A stretch of DNA of 64,000 bases from Salegentibacter tibetensis. Its GTDB lineage: Bacteria > Bacteroidota > Bacteroidia > Flavobacteriales > Flavobacteriaceae. The notes under the pieces were generated by a model. It did not search any database and was not told the DNA's origin. It worked only from the letters and a program-made list of their open reading frames with translations. Location of the stretch: assembly GCF_020164485.1 (NCBI RefSeq), contig NZ_JAIQZA010000016.1, positions 31,885 to 95,884 on the forward strand. The letters are read 5' to 3'. Made by a program: the position numbers and the translations under genes. Shown piece by piece: positions 51,340-60,345 of this stretch. Numbering within the stretch: position 1 is the first letter of the stretch; the number at the start of each line of letters is the position of its first letter.

Positions 51340-53562
51340 ATGAATACAGAACCATCCACTTCAGTAACGGCACGTACAATCGGATTTTTCGGAGCCTTAG
51401 GCATTGGCGTGGGTGCGATGGTTGGGGGCGGAATACTGGCCCTGGCCGGGGTGGCCTATGCCGTGAGCGGGCCTTCGGCAATCCTGGCCTTTGCGCTAAA
51501 TGGCTTAATAGCCTTTATTACTGCCCTCAGTTTTGCTGAGATGGCTTCGGCGAATCCGCAGTCGGGTGGCACTTATACCTATGCCAAGAAAGCGTTATCG
51601 CTTCAGGTAGCGTTTGGGGTGGGGTGGATCGTTTGGTTTGCTTCTCTGGTAGCTGCAGTTCTGTATGCTCTTGGATTTGGGGCCTTCGCTTTGTTTGCCC
51701 TTCAGCAAATTCCGTCAGACACCCTCAGTGGGATCCTGGAGTTTGGAATGCTCCCGGTTTTGCTGGCCCTTGCAGCCATAGGTTACTTTGCTTTCAGCCT
51801 TAGCAGAAGTTCCGGTGATGGCGGTGCCGTTATCAATATTGGTAAACTCGCTGTATTCGCAATACTTATAGCCGGCGGACTAGCTGTTTTTGTTCAAACA
51901 CCATTCAGTCAGATTACCCAAAGCCTCGACCCGTTTTTCTCGGGTGGATTCAGCGGAGTGATAGCTGCGATGGGGTATACATTTATCGCCCTTCAGGGGT
52001 TTGATTTAATAGGTTCTGCCGCAGGTGAAATCAAAAATCCGGAAAAAACGATCCCTAAGGCAATGGTGGGAACACTTGCAGTTGGACTTGCAGTTTACCT
52101 ACCCTTACTTTTTCTAATGTCCACCGTAGGTGTACTGCCGGGGGAGTCAATAACAGAAATGAGTCGGGAAAATCCTGAAACCGTTTTGGCTGTTGCTGCG
52201 CAAAACTATCTGGGCGCTTTTGGGTTCTGGCTGGTTCTGGTCGCGGGTATATTTTCAATGCTATCAGCTTTACAAGCCAACCTCTTTGCTGCTTCACGTA
52301 TCTCACTGAGAATGGCAAAAGACCGTACCTTAAACCATCATCTGTCAAATATTGATGAAAGATTCGGAACACCTGTAACTTCCATATGGGTTACCTGTGG
52401 AATTGTAGCACTTCTTGTTATGATCCTGCCGGATCTGGCGGCAGCCGGCGCGGCTTCCAGTTTAATCTTTCTTATCACTTTTGCACTGGCACATCTCATT
52501 ATGATCTTAATGCGAAATCGCGGATATAAAGAAAGTGAAACCTTCAGAGCACCCTTTTTCCCTGCACTTCCCATCGTGGGAATAATCACTTGTTTAGGAC
52601 TGGCTATATTTCAGGCTATTGTGGTGCCCGCTGCCGGAATTATTGCCCTGTTATGGCTCCTTATAGGTGCCGTTCTGTTTGTATCCTTTTTTGTAAAAAA
52701 AGCCCGGGCTATTGAAGCCTCTGAACAGGCCCTGGATCCGGATCTTATCCGGTTAAGAGGATTAAGTCCTCTGGTTCTGCTCCCAATTTCAAATCCTGCA
52801 AATGCGGAATCCATGGTTTTTCTGGCAAATGCACTGGCGCCTCCGGTGGTAGGACGGGTCCTGCTGCATTCCATCGTTATCCCAAGCACCGAAAAAGACG
52901 ATCTTGAGAAACGACTTTTATCAAGCCGCGATGTTACCCAGTACGCACTTAAAGCCTCTTTTGAAGCAGGTTTACGCCCGGATAGCCTCACCACTATTGC
53001 AGACCATCCCTGGGAAGAGATCGAACGGGTGGTCGAAGTACACAATTGCAGGAGTTTGTTGTTGGGGCTGAGTGACCTCAACGATTTTCAAACCAACCAA
53101 AATCTTGAAAAACTGGTGAAACACGTGAAAGCAGATGTGGTAGTTTTCCGCCAGCCTTACAGCGGCTGGAAAATTACCGAAGCAAGAAAAATCCTTATTC
53201 CGGTAGCGGGATTTGGAAGTCATGACCCGCTTCGCGCAAGAGTTGCCGCCAGCCTGTGGCGTGCCTCCCAGCCCGAGATCACATTTATACAAATTCTGCC
53301 CTTAAATACACCCCGTGAAACAATTCAAAAGAATAATTTAAACCTCTCACGTTTCGCGGGCCGCATCATTCCCGGAAAGACTGAAGTGCATATCATCCCC
53401 AATGATGACGTGGAAACTGAACTAATAAAGCAGGCTTCCGGGCATGATCTGGTAATAATGGGATTGGGTACAGCCGGTAAAAATGAGAAAGCATTTGGTC
53501 ACCTGGCACTTGCACTGGCAGAAAAAACCGAAACGGCATTGATATTTATAAGTCAAAAATAA
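51340..53562 (+). CDS. APC-superfamily amino acid permease with C-terminal UspA-like domain
   Basis: A 740-aa protein. The first 450 residues have 12 or so membrane helices and the APC start ARTIGFFGALGIGVGAMVGGGILALAGVAYAVSGPSAILAF. After the last helix (AGIIALLWLLIGAVLFVSFFV) comes a cytosolic part of about 280 residues with two UspA-like repeats (LVLLPISNPANAESMVFLANALAPP and KILIPVAGFGSHDPLRARVA, ending HDLVIMGLGTAGKNEKAFG). The C-terminus probably controls transport. Substrate unknown. Its sequence is GC-richer than its neighbours. It stands alone on the plus strand. Confidence 0.9.
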   Translation: MNTEPSTSVTARTIGFFGALGIGVGAMVGGGILALAGVAYAVSGPSAILAFALNGLIAFITALSFAEMASANPQSGGTYTYAKKALSLQVAFGVGWIVWFASLVAAVLYALGFGAFALFALQQIPSDTLSGILEFGMLPVLLALAAIGYFAFSLSRSSGDGGAVINIGKLAVFAILIAGGLAVFVQTPFSQITQSLDPFFSGGFSGVIAAMGYTFIALQGFDLIGSAAGEIKNPEKTIPKAMVGTLAVGLAVYLPLLFLMSTVGVLPGESITEMSRENPETVLAVAAQNYLGAFGFWLVLVAGIFSMLSALQANLFAASRISLRMAKDRTLNHHLSNIDERFGTPVTSIWVTCGIVALLVMILPDLAAAGAASSLIFLITFALAHLIMILMRNRGYKESETFRAPFFPALPIVGIITCLGLAIFQAIVVPAAGIIALLWLLIGAVLFVSFFVKKARAIEASEQALDPDLIRLRGLSPLVLLPISNPANAESMVFLANALAPPVVGRVLLHSIVIPSTEKDDLEKRLLSSRDVTQYALKASFEAGLRPDSLTTIADHPWEEIERVVEVHNCRSLLLGLSDLNDFQTNQNLEKLVKHVKADVVVFRQPYSGWKITEARKILIPVAGFGSHDPLRARVAASLWRASQPEITFIQILPLNTPRETIQKNNLNLSRFAGRIIPGKTEVHIIPNDDVETELIKQASGHDLVIMGLGTAGKNEKAFGHLALALAEKTETALIFISQK

Positions 53563-53942
53563 TGGATATAAAACAAATTCCTACTACCATAGCATTCAAG
53601 CTCTTGACTGGACCGCATCAAAATTTAAATTCCTATGTAGACTAAGGACAATACCTGGCTTCAGTTCCTATCATGAGCTTGTTGATTACCTGCCACTCCC
53701 CAAAGGTTTAATAACCCTAGATCTTCGATCACCTGACGTTAAAACGAATAATGATTAGATCTAAAACTCCACCCGATTTTAAGCTAATTGCAAGATCCTT
53801 TGTTTTTTACTTCGACAGCTGATAATTACTTACAAGTACGGAAGCTGAAATATGTAAAATCCGTTCTAATTCCCGAATCATATCAACTGTCAATCTTTTC
53901 TTTTTATTTAACCGATAAAATTCCGAATATTTTTTTCGCTTA
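53563..53942. other. Gene-free gap
   Basis: About 380 bases between convergent genes. I see no convincing gene, hairpin or repeat. Confidence 0.4.
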
Positions 53943-56072
53943 TTATGCACTTTTCTGGATGGCAAAATCAAATTCTACATGAGTTCCTATATCACTGCGT
54001 TCCCTCATCTTCCCGTTAAGTTGCCGTGTAAGTAACTCTATCAATAGGGAGCCGAAACCGGTGCCTTTGGGAGCAAGTCCTGCTGTTTTCCCAATCCCGT
54101 TATCGCTCACTTTTAGTTTTAGATTATGCTCCCTGTCCTTTTCCAGGCTAATATTGATGACTCCCTGTTGTTCTTGCGGAAAGGCATATTTGAGCGCGTT
54201 GGTAAGCAGCTCGTTTACAATAAGGCCTATGGGAACAGCTGTGTCTACATCCAGCTCCAGGTTATCCATAGCACATTCAATTTTCACCCGGTCTTCGGCA
54301 TTGAAGGTGTCTAGAATACCCTCGCTCAGATTGATAAAGTAATCCTTCATTTCAATACTTCCCAGATTTGTCCCCTGATATAATTTTTGATGAATAATGC
54401 CCATCGATTGTATTCTATTTTGGCTAGCAATCATGGCCTCTTTAGTGGCAGGGTCATCTATTTGAGCCGACTGCAAAGCAATCAGGCTTTTTACCATTTC
54501 TAAATTGTTCTTGACACGGTGATGTATTTCTTTAAGGAGCAGTTCATTTTCGGCATTGTGCTTGTCAAGCAATACATTTTTATGGGCTAACTCTTCATTC
54601 AATGTTTTTAGCTTTTGATTACTACTTTGTTTTAGTTTGTAATTACGATATAACAATCCCAGTAATAAAACACCAATAGTTAAGGCAATAATATAAATAG
54701 TTTGTTGTTGCTGCTTTGCAGTAAGCTCTTTCTCTTGCTCGAGAACATTCTCCTGTAATTCCTTTTCACGAAGGCTTCTTTCATTTCTTTCTACTTCGAT
54801 TATATCGTTAGCCTCTGACCATTCGATATAGTATTCAAGAGCTTTTTTGTAATCTCCTATGAGATCATAAACACTGTACAATTTCTTGATAAAATGTGCC
54901 GTATTTGCTTTGGTATTAATTGCAATTGAGGAATTCCTGGCTTTTTCATAATAGGCTATTGCTTCATCATATCTGCCTTCCGCCATGGCAATGTCACCTA
55001 TACGGGAATGTGCAAATTGATAAGTATCAATCGTAGTCAGGTCATATTCCTCCAAAAGTTGTATAGTTTTGATCAGGTATGATTTTGCTTCTTTATATTT
55101 TTCCCTTTTAATCAGGTTATTGCCCATTGAGTAATAGTGCCAGGTATGATGGAAAGGATTGGTGATTTGAGGCAATAGCTCATGAAACTGGTTCATAAAA
55201 TAGTCAGACGAATCGGGATTTGAATCTCCAAAATGATAAGACAATAGCTTATAGGAGATGACAAGGGCCTCATTCTTTTCCGGGTAATTTGATTTTTGAT
55301 AGCCAATCATACTCTCCTTTAAATACTGAATTGCTTTTTCTTCTTCTTCAGGCAAACCATATTGATAGAGAAACCTACCTTTATCTTTCAATATTTTAAG
55401 CTGAATCTCAGGCCTGTTATCTTCTTCGAGCAAGTCCAGGGCTTTTACAAAGAGCTCCAGGCCCGGTTTTGGTTCTCCTCTTATAATTTTTATCAAAGCC
55501 CAGTTGATCAATAAATCATAACCCAGGACCTTGTCTTTCCTGCCTTCCGGGATTTTTTCGTAATAAGCCCAACCTATGGGTGCCAGGGAATCCACTACAT
55601 TAAAGTTATGAGACCTATTCGCTCTATCCGTGATGTCCCGGTACAGATCAGCCAAAAGCTCATATTGTAAGGGCTGGCTATTCTGGAGGAGTTGCGCAGC
55701 CATATCAAAATAATAGACCGTGCTGTCCCTGTTAAAATGGGGCATTTCTTTAAACCACAATGCCTTGTCCTGGTAGGCTCTACTCAGGGCCGCAACTTCA
55801 TCAGAAGAAAGGTCCTGGCCAAGGTTCTTTTTTTTCAATTGCAAACTACTAAGTTTGGTTTGATACAAAGGTGTTTTGACATCCAATATCTCAAGAGCTT
55901 CATCTGCACTATACAGAGAACTGTCCACATTTTCTACTGAAGTTTCATTGGTGCGCATCCAGCTAAGAGTTGTATCTACAGATGCATAGGCGTCCGGAAT
56001 CTGTACTTCTGGAAAGCTGAGGCCGGTCCAAAAATACAGAAATAGAAATGGGAAGATTATCTTATACATCAT
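53943..56072 (-). CDS. TPR sensor histidine kinase (HisKA_2 type)
   Basis: A 709-aa protein with a signal peptide (IIFPFLFLYFWTGLSFP), a periplasmic TPR region (about 60-460), one membrane helix (TIYIIALTIGVLLLGLLY near 470) and a cytosolic kinase. The kinase is the HisKA_2 kind: LLLKEIHHRVKNNLEMVKSLIALQSAQ (His near 516), then IVNELLTNALKYAFP and SDNGIGKTAG. TPR sensors of this sort respond to cell-envelope or nutrient signals. There is no response regulator beside it. The N-terminus opens with ATGATG and either could start. Confidence 0.88.
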   Translation of the reverse strand: MMYKIIFPFLFLYFWTGLSFPEVQIPDAYASVDTTLSWMRTNETSVENVDSSLYSADEALEILDVKTPLYQTKLSSLQLKKKNLGQDLSSDEVAALSRAYQDKALWFKEMPHFNRDSTVYYFDMAAQLLQNSQPLQYELLADLYRDITDRANRSHNFNVVDSLAPIGWAYYEKIPEGRKDKVLGYDLLINWALIKIIRGEPKPGLELFVKALDLLEEDNRPEIQLKILKDKGRFLYQYGLPEEEEKAIQYLKESMIGYQKSNYPEKNEALVISYKLLSYHFGDSNPDSSDYFMNQFHELLPQITNPFHHTWHYYSMGNNLIKREKYKEAKSYLIKTIQLLEEYDLTTIDTYQFAHSRIGDIAMAEGRYDEAIAYYEKARNSSIAINTKANTAHFIKKLYSVYDLIGDYKKALEYYIEWSEANDIIEVERNERSLREKELQENVLEQEKELTAKQQQQTIYIIALTIGVLLLGLLYRNYKLKQSSNQKLKTLNEELAHKNVLLDKHNAENELLLKEIHHRVKNNLEMVKSLIALQSAQIDDPATKEAMIASQNRIQSMGIIHQKLYQGTNLGSIEMKDYFINLSEGILDTFNAEDRVKIECAMDNLELDVDTAVPIGLIVNELLTNALKYAFPQEQQGVINISLEKDREHNLKLKVSDNGIGKTAGLAPKGTGFGSLLIELLTRQLNGKMRERSDIGTHVEFDFAIQKSA

Positions 56073-56756
56073 GATTATTAAACCGGGGGAAATAATAGAT
56101 GTTAAGATACGACAAACTCAAAGAAGAATTTGCTTTCTGTAAACATAAGCGACTGAAATACAATTAGTTTAGTTGATATCACAGGCGTGGCTTGATGCTG
56201 GCGAGTATCAGGTTGAGGGACTTTTGATCAGGTGATTTGAAAGATAATTTCGGTATCATTTTTTCTGTTTGCCGTGTTTTTAATCCTAATTTCTACTCCG
56301 ATTAAGACAGTACGGGGTGGTGCAGGGGGAAATAAGTAAATCAAAAACCTCGGGGCAAGCCCACGAGGTATGTCCCGATAATAATCGGGGGAGAAATACT
56401 TTTAAAAAATTCGAGGCAAGCCCGCCTGAATGATTCGGGCAGGCCTCGGAGAACCTGCCCGAAATAATTTCATTCAGGCGGGTTAAACCCTCAATGAGGG
56501 ATTAAATTTTCGATATTTTTATCGAGTAGCTATAAATCTCACAAGCATTCTTTCATTGACCTTCTAACCTCAATGGGAATTCCTTTTAGAGTGCCGGCCA
56601 GGAAATCAAAGTTATAATATCTGTTAATCACAAATAACGGGTATTCTAATAAAAAGTGATATTTTAGAGCCTAAGTAACAAACAACCAAGCCGATAAAGC
56701 GTCCCTACTCCACTCGACTTGCAACCAAGATCAATAAAATAAAATGACGATTTATA
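56073..56756. other. Long gene-free gap with REP-like hairpins
   Basis: About 680 bases between divergent genes. It holds several GC-rich hairpins at 56348-56482 and otherwise AT-rich DNA. No coding frame recognised. Confidence 0.5.
56348..56482. repeat. Cluster of REP-like GC-rich inverted repeats
   Basis: Three stems: CCTCGGGGC-aa-GCCCACGAGG (56348-56368, one bulge), CCCGAT-aata-ATCGGG near 56374-56389, and a large inverted repeat whose arms 56421-56443 (CCCGCCTGAATGATTCGGGC) and 56454-56482 are reverse complements apart from a short internal difference. The last contains CCTGCCCG and TTCAGGCGGG, the same motifs as the hairpin inside the MITE-like element at 18422-18444. Confidence 0.75.
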
Positions 56757-57668
56757 ATGATAGACTTCATTGGAGACATTCACGGGCACGCAGACGAACT
56801 TGAAGAATTACTACTTAAGTTAGGCTATAAAAAAAGTGACGGAGCTTATTCACATCCCAGCAGGAAAGTATTATTTGTTGGCGACTATATTGACCGGGGT
56901 CCTAAAATCAGGGAAACTCTCAAAATAGTTAGAGCAATGGTTGATAGTGAAAATGCAATTGCCTTAATGGGCAACCACGAATACAACGCACTTTGTTTCC
57001 ATTTAGAAGAAACCGAAGGCGGACATCTTAGAAAGCATTTAATTAAAAATATCATTCAACATTACGAAACGCTCAAACAATTTCAGAATAAACAAAGTGA
57101 ATATGAAGAGTATTTGGATTGGTTCATGACACTTCCCCTATATTATGAAACTGACACATTTAGAGCTGTCCATGCCTGCTGGGATCAAAACAACATTGAC
57201 TTTCTTAAAAAGACATTTGTAAACGACAGATTGACTGATGACCTTATTCATCAATCGGTAAAGAAAGGAACAGAATTGAATGAGGCAATTGATCAAACCC
57301 TAAAAGGTAAAGAAATAAAAATGCCGGAGGGACTTTCTTTTGAGGATAAAGACGAAACAAGAAGAACTGAAATAAGAATAAAATGGTGGGAAGATCCTTC
57401 AAAAATGACCTACAAGTCAATAAGCGTTCACCCCCTTGAAGTATTACCAGAGCAACCAATTCAATTATCCGAATTAAAATCCCTTGACTATTATCATGGT
57501 GCTGACAAGAAAGTATTCTTCGGGCATTACTGGCTAAAAGGTGAGCCATCTCTTTACAAAGACAATGTTTGTTGTTTAGATTATAGTGTTGCAAAAGGTG
57601 GTAAGCTCGTCGCTTACCGACTGAACGGGGAAAATATTTTGGACAGGAAAAACTTAATCTATGTTTAA
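56757..57668 (+). CDS. Metallophosphoesterase (PrpE/ApaH-like serine/threonine phosphatase family)
   Basis: A 303-aa protein with the calcineurin-like motifs in order: DIHGH (residues 7-11), GDYIDRGP (about 41-48), GNHEY (about 72), VHACWD (about 137) and FFGHYW near 262. These bind two metal ions. The family includes bis(5'-nucleosyl)-tetraphosphatases and phosphoprotein phosphatases. It starts at ATG 56757. The small protein at 57770 follows 100 bases later on the same strand and may be co-transcribed. Confidence 0.88.
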   Translation: MIDFIGDIHGHADELEELLLKLGYKKSDGAYSHPSRKVLFVGDYIDRGPKIRETLKIVRAMVDSENAIALMGNHEYNALCFHLEETEGGHLRKHLIKNIIQHYETLKQFQNKQSEYEEYLDWFMTLPLYYETDTFRAVHACWDQNNIDFLKKTFVNDRLTDDLIHQSVKKGTELNEAIDQTLKGKEIKMPEGLSFEDKDETRRTEIRIKWWEDPSKMTYKSISVHPLEVLPEQPIQLSELKSLDYYHGADKKVFFGHYWLKGEPSLYKDNVCCLDYSVAKGGKLVAYRLNGENILDRKNLIYV

Positions 57669-57769
57669 AAATTAGATCATATAGCAAGCAATATGCTTGT
57701 CATAGTGCATCATCATTTGGCAACATAGGAACTTCAAAATGATTGAGAGAAAGCAACTTAAAAAAACCT

Positions 57770-58087
57770 ATGACAACCGGGACAAAAAAATTTCATTTAA
57801 GAGTTTACGAGAACTCTCATTATATGGACGAATCCGAGGCATACAACCATGGACAGTATAATACTTACGAAGATGCTTTGAAGGCAGCCAAAGCAATTGT
57901 TGATGAATTCATGAAACATAATTGGAAGAGAGGCATTACGCCAGAGTCTTTAATTGGACAATATTCCCTTTACGGAGATGACCCAATTATTCTACCTAAC
58001 GAGCATGGAAAACACGAACGTTTTTCAGCACGGACTTATGCAAAAATCAGTGCAGTAGAGATTTGTCGTAAATTAGAAAACAAATAA
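57770..58087 (+). CDS. Small conserved protein of unknown function (105 aa)
   Basis: Starts MTTGTKKFHLRVYENSHYMD at ATG 57770 (a TTG nine codons upstream would add a poor N-terminus). The sequence YENSHYMDESEAYNHGQYNTYEDALKAAKAIVDEF followed by QYSLYGDDPIILP resembles a small conserved family found also in Proteobacteria, with HVYDNFHYMDE-like starts. Soluble, no signal peptide. Function unknown. It follows the metallophosphoesterase gene. Confidence 0.75.
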   Translation: MTTGTKKFHLRVYENSHYMDESEAYNHGQYNTYEDALKAAKAIVDEFMKHNWKRGITPESLIGQYSLYGDDPIILPNEHGKHERFSARTYAKISAVEICRKLENK

Positions 58088-58098
58088 ATAAGCACAGA

Positions 58099-58290
58099 CC
58101 CTTTATCAGGAAGCAATAAAATTTGCGGCAGAGAAACACCTGGAGCAGGAACAAAAAGTTCCAGGAACAGACCTTCAATATTTGTATCAATCAAAACAGA
58201 TTACTTTCCAATACAGAAATCATCTTTTCAGGGATTACCTAGACTTCCCTTATTTTGAGGTACAAACCAGGTACACGCCATTTCCAGAAA
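58099..58290 (+). pseudogene. Fragment of an HD-domain (RelA/SpoT-like) phosphohydrolase
   Basis: Reading from 58099, the frame gives LYQEAIKFAAEKHLEQEQKV then PGTDLQYLYQ, which matches the start of HD-domain (p)ppGpp-hydrolase-like proteins (typical EAIxFAAxKHxxQxxKxPGTDLPYxxH). The catalytic His after PY is missing and the sequence becomes unrelated (SKQITFQYRNHLFRDYLDFPYFEVQT), then stops near 58300. There is no start codon of its own, so it is a decayed fragment. Confidence 0.55.
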
Positions 58291-58376
58291 GTCAAAAAAA
58301 AATGATAAAATGTTAGCAAATATGTCATCTTGGTGAGCTCACCGGTTATTTCACCAGTGTTCTCCTTTAATTTTTG

Positions 58377-58548
58377 CTATTTCGATTCACTAATAATTTC
58401 TCCGGTTAGCTCATCAATAAAATTATTCTGATTCTGATTGGAATATTCCAAATCAAGCTTAGCAAGTTTTGATTTCTCTATCGCTCAGATCCTGGGCGTT
58501 CACTGTTATTGAGAAAAGGCCTAGAAGGATAATTAAATAAATTTTCAT
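58377..58548 (-). pseudogene. Frameshifted small secreted protein
   Basis: ATG at 58548 gives a signal peptide (MKIYLIILLGLFSITVNAQ) and then a stop after DLSDREIKTC. In the other frame, the sequence goes on as AIEKSKLAKLDLEYSNQNQN then FIDELTGEIISESK and stops at 58377. Joining the two frames near the AGCGATAGAG stretch gives about 57 residues. A second ITGELT-like echo lies just downstream. The family is not recognised. Confidence 0.55.
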
Positions 58549-58664
58549 GAGATCTTTTTAAATCTTAAAAGAATTCCAAAATTCAGGATTATAATCAACG
58601 CGTTTTGCTTCTCATCGCCATAGAATTTATATTCTATCTCTTCTACTTCGAAATAAAAAAAGGA

Positions 58665-59648
58665 TTAAGACTTTATTTTCTGAAGTTGTTTTAACCGGTA
58701 TTGATAATCCTGAATATAATTTCGCTGGGTAGCTTCTTCTAAAAAAGATGCCTGGGTTAATTGGATAATTTTCTCTGAATGCTCCATCATGTCTGTCATT
58801 ATCTGTTCAAATTGTTTTGGTTTTAGATCTACCTGTTCTGCCAAAATTTTAAACTGACCTGCGGTCGTGGTTTGCCCCATACTTTTTGGTAATAAGCCAT
58901 CTTCCATGGCAAAATCGCTATCACCTACATGGATGCGAGTATTGAGTAAATCGTAAGCTGGACTCAACCGGTGATCTCCCATAGGGGTTTCCAAAATGGC
59001 GAAGTTTTTTAGGTGGGCATCACCGTTAGAGAACAAATAATTAAATAGCAGCAGTTTAAATAATTTAGGGATTTCCACACGATAAGCCGGTAGGAATTTT
59101 TTCATCAAATGAAATAATTCGAGATAATTCCCTTCGTATTTATAGTGTTCACCGTGTGTCTGTGGAGTTTTACCGGCAAGGGTGGCAAAATCTTCTTTTG
59201 CTTTCTTCGAACCGTCCGGGTTTACATCAAAACGTTTTGTTATATAGGCGGGAGCTTCATTTTCAAAAAAGATAATCGCATTTTCGGCAGTTTCAATATT
59301 GTAGACCTGGCGCGCAATCTGCATGGTTAAATGCTCATTGGCCGGCATTTCAAAATTCTTCTTGCCAGCATTGGGAACCGGTTTCAATATATGGGTCCCT
59401 TGCTCCCCTTCTTTGACAAGACGTAACTTATTTTTTTCCAGAAGTACAGAGAATTTTTCCTGCACCCCTGAAATAGAAATTCGTTTTTGATTGTCTTCAA
59501 AGAGTTTATCGGTTTGCAGATTAGAGTTTGGCGCATCATAAGGCAATACGTGTGAAACTTTACGCCCATCAAAAACACGCTTTAAACATGTTCTGCTATA
59601 AGTGCTAAATCCTTCTGCTAAAGTTCCTGGGCAGTGATCTATTTTCAT
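58665..59648 (-). CDS. hipT: HipT-like serine/threonine kinase toxin (HipA C-terminal domain)
   Basis: A 327-aa kinase of the HipA family lacking the HipA N-terminal domain, which is the separate upstream gene. Residues 57-61 read ISISG; in the E. coli O127 HipT toxin the autophosphorylated serines are an SIS pair at almost the same position (57 and 59; here 58 and 60). Other motifs are THILKPVP (ATP Lys), FNYLFSNGDAHLKNFAIL (catalytic Asp) and LSPAYDLLNTRI (metal Asp). It should phosphorylate a tRNA synthetase; the target is unknown. Its start overlaps the hipS-like stop by four bases. Confidence 0.87.
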   Translation of the reverse strand: MKIDHCPGTLAEGFSTYSRTCLKRVFDGRKVSHVLPYDAPNSNLQTDKLFEDNQKRISISGVQEKFSVLLEKNKLRLVKEGEQGTHILKPVPNAGKKNFEMPANEHLTMQIARQVYNIETAENAIIFFENEAPAYITKRFDVNPDGSKKAKEDFATLAGKTPQTHGEHYKYEGNYLELFHLMKKFLPAYRVEIPKLFKLLLFNYLFSNGDAHLKNFAILETPMGDHRLSPAYDLLNTRIHVGDSDFAMEDGLLPKSMGQTTTAGQFKILAEQVDLKPKQFEQIMTDMMEHSEKIIQLTQASFLEEATQRNYIQDYQYRLKQLQKIKS

Positions 59649-59977
59649 TTAACCTCTTTATTTTTTTTGACAGTAATTGCACCTACCGTATCATAACGAG
59701 CGGTAGTCATAAGAATTCCAAAGTAATCATCGGAATCCAGCCGGTTAGCCTTACACACCGTTTGTCTATTAGTTCCTTCCGGAAGCATATTGTAAAAAAA
59801 AGGGAATAAGTAATTAGCGTTATGTTCCGGTTGGGATCTTGGCAGGGTTAGACTAATAGATGGATTCTCCGGAACAGCCAACCAGGCTTCCAGGTACTGA
59901 AAAGTAAAACTCCCGTCATCGTGCTGTTTCAGAATACCAGCTTCCTTTCCTTTATAACATATAGTCGCTTGCCTCAT
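59645..59977 (-). CDS. hipS: HipS-like protein (HipA N-terminal domain)
   Basis: A 110-aa protein equal to the N-terminal part of HipA (Couple_hipA domain): KEAGILKQHDDGSFTFQYLEAWL, PSISLTLP and YLFPFFYNMLPEG. In the tripartite HipBST systems this short protein is the antitoxin. It is intact, sits between hipB and hipT, overlaps the latter by four bases (ATGA) and follows hipB by six. That arrangement argues for a HipBST system and against a HipA gene split by mutation. Confidence 0.85.
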   Translation of the reverse strand: MRQATICYKGKEAGILKQHDDGSFTFQYLEAWLAVPENPSISLTLPRSQPEHNANYLFPFFYNMLPEGTNRQTVCKANRLDSDDYFGILMTTARYDTVGAITVKKNKEVK

Positions 59978-59983
59978 TTATGC

Positions 59984-60193
59984 CTATACTTTTTTGACCT
60001 GCAATGTGATTTCCATACCAAGGACATCTGTGATTCTTTGTAAAGATTCCAGGGTCGGATTAGCCTGACCGGTCTCAATTTTATATAGCGTATTGATCCC
60101 GATATCAGCCATCTCTGCTAATTGTTTCTGGGTAACCCGCATATTATCGCGGCGTTGCTGAATCAGCTGACCAATCTTTTGTATCGCTGCCAT
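59984..60193 (-). CDS. hipB: HipB-like XRE-family antitoxin/repressor
   Basis: A 69-aa DNA-binding protein with a typical XRE helix-turn-helix: RRDNMRVTQKQLAEMADIGI then NTLYKIETGQANPTLESLQRI. The ATG at 60193 has an AGGA ribosome-binding site. It is the first gene of the three-gene operon. It presumably represses the operon by binding the three palindromes at 60224-60359; HipB-type proteins bind such repeated operators cooperatively. Confidence 0.9.
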   Translation of the reverse strand: MAAIQKIGQLIQQRRDNMRVTQKQLAEMADIGINTLYKIETGQANPTLESLQRITDVLGMEITLQVKKV

Positions 60194-60223
60194 AGGTCCT
60201 TTTATTTTTCACACCTCTAAACA

Positions 60224-60237
60224 CACATTATACTGTG
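60224..60237. promoter_or_regulatory. hip operator 3 (leader)
   Basis: CACATTATACTGTG, an imperfect palindrome that differs at one base from the perfect operator 1 (60346-60359). It lies downstream of the predicted start of transcription, in the leader of hipB. Confidence 0.65.
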
Positions 60238-60266
60238 GAATTAGACATCATAAATATGATTAGTAT

Positions 60267-60274
60267 CAAAATTA
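60267..60274 (-). promoter_or_regulatory. -7 promoter element of the hip operon
   Basis: On the minus strand the bases read TAATTTTG (TAnnTTTG). Operator 2 covers the place where the -33 region would lie, so bound HipB would block RNA polymerase. Confidence 0.5.
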
Positions 60275-60284
60275 CATTAAAATC

Positions 60285-60298
60285 CACACTTTAATGTG
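60285..60298. promoter_or_regulatory. hip operator 2
   Basis: CACACTTTAATGTG, imperfect palindrome; outer CACA and TGTG kept, its start 61 bases from both operator 1 and operator 3. Confidence 0.65.
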
Positions 60299-60345
60299 AA
60301 AATTAAATCATTTATGTAATTGGCAAATAAAAATATACAAAAAAC

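Noticed and set aside
53788..53982. 64-codon frame overlapping the end of the TPR kinase
   Set aside because: No family resemblance and it overlaps the end of a certain gene.
58665..59977. hipA gene split by a frameshift
   Set aside because: The two genes have their own start codons and an ATGA overlap, and both ends match the HipS/HipT arrangement.
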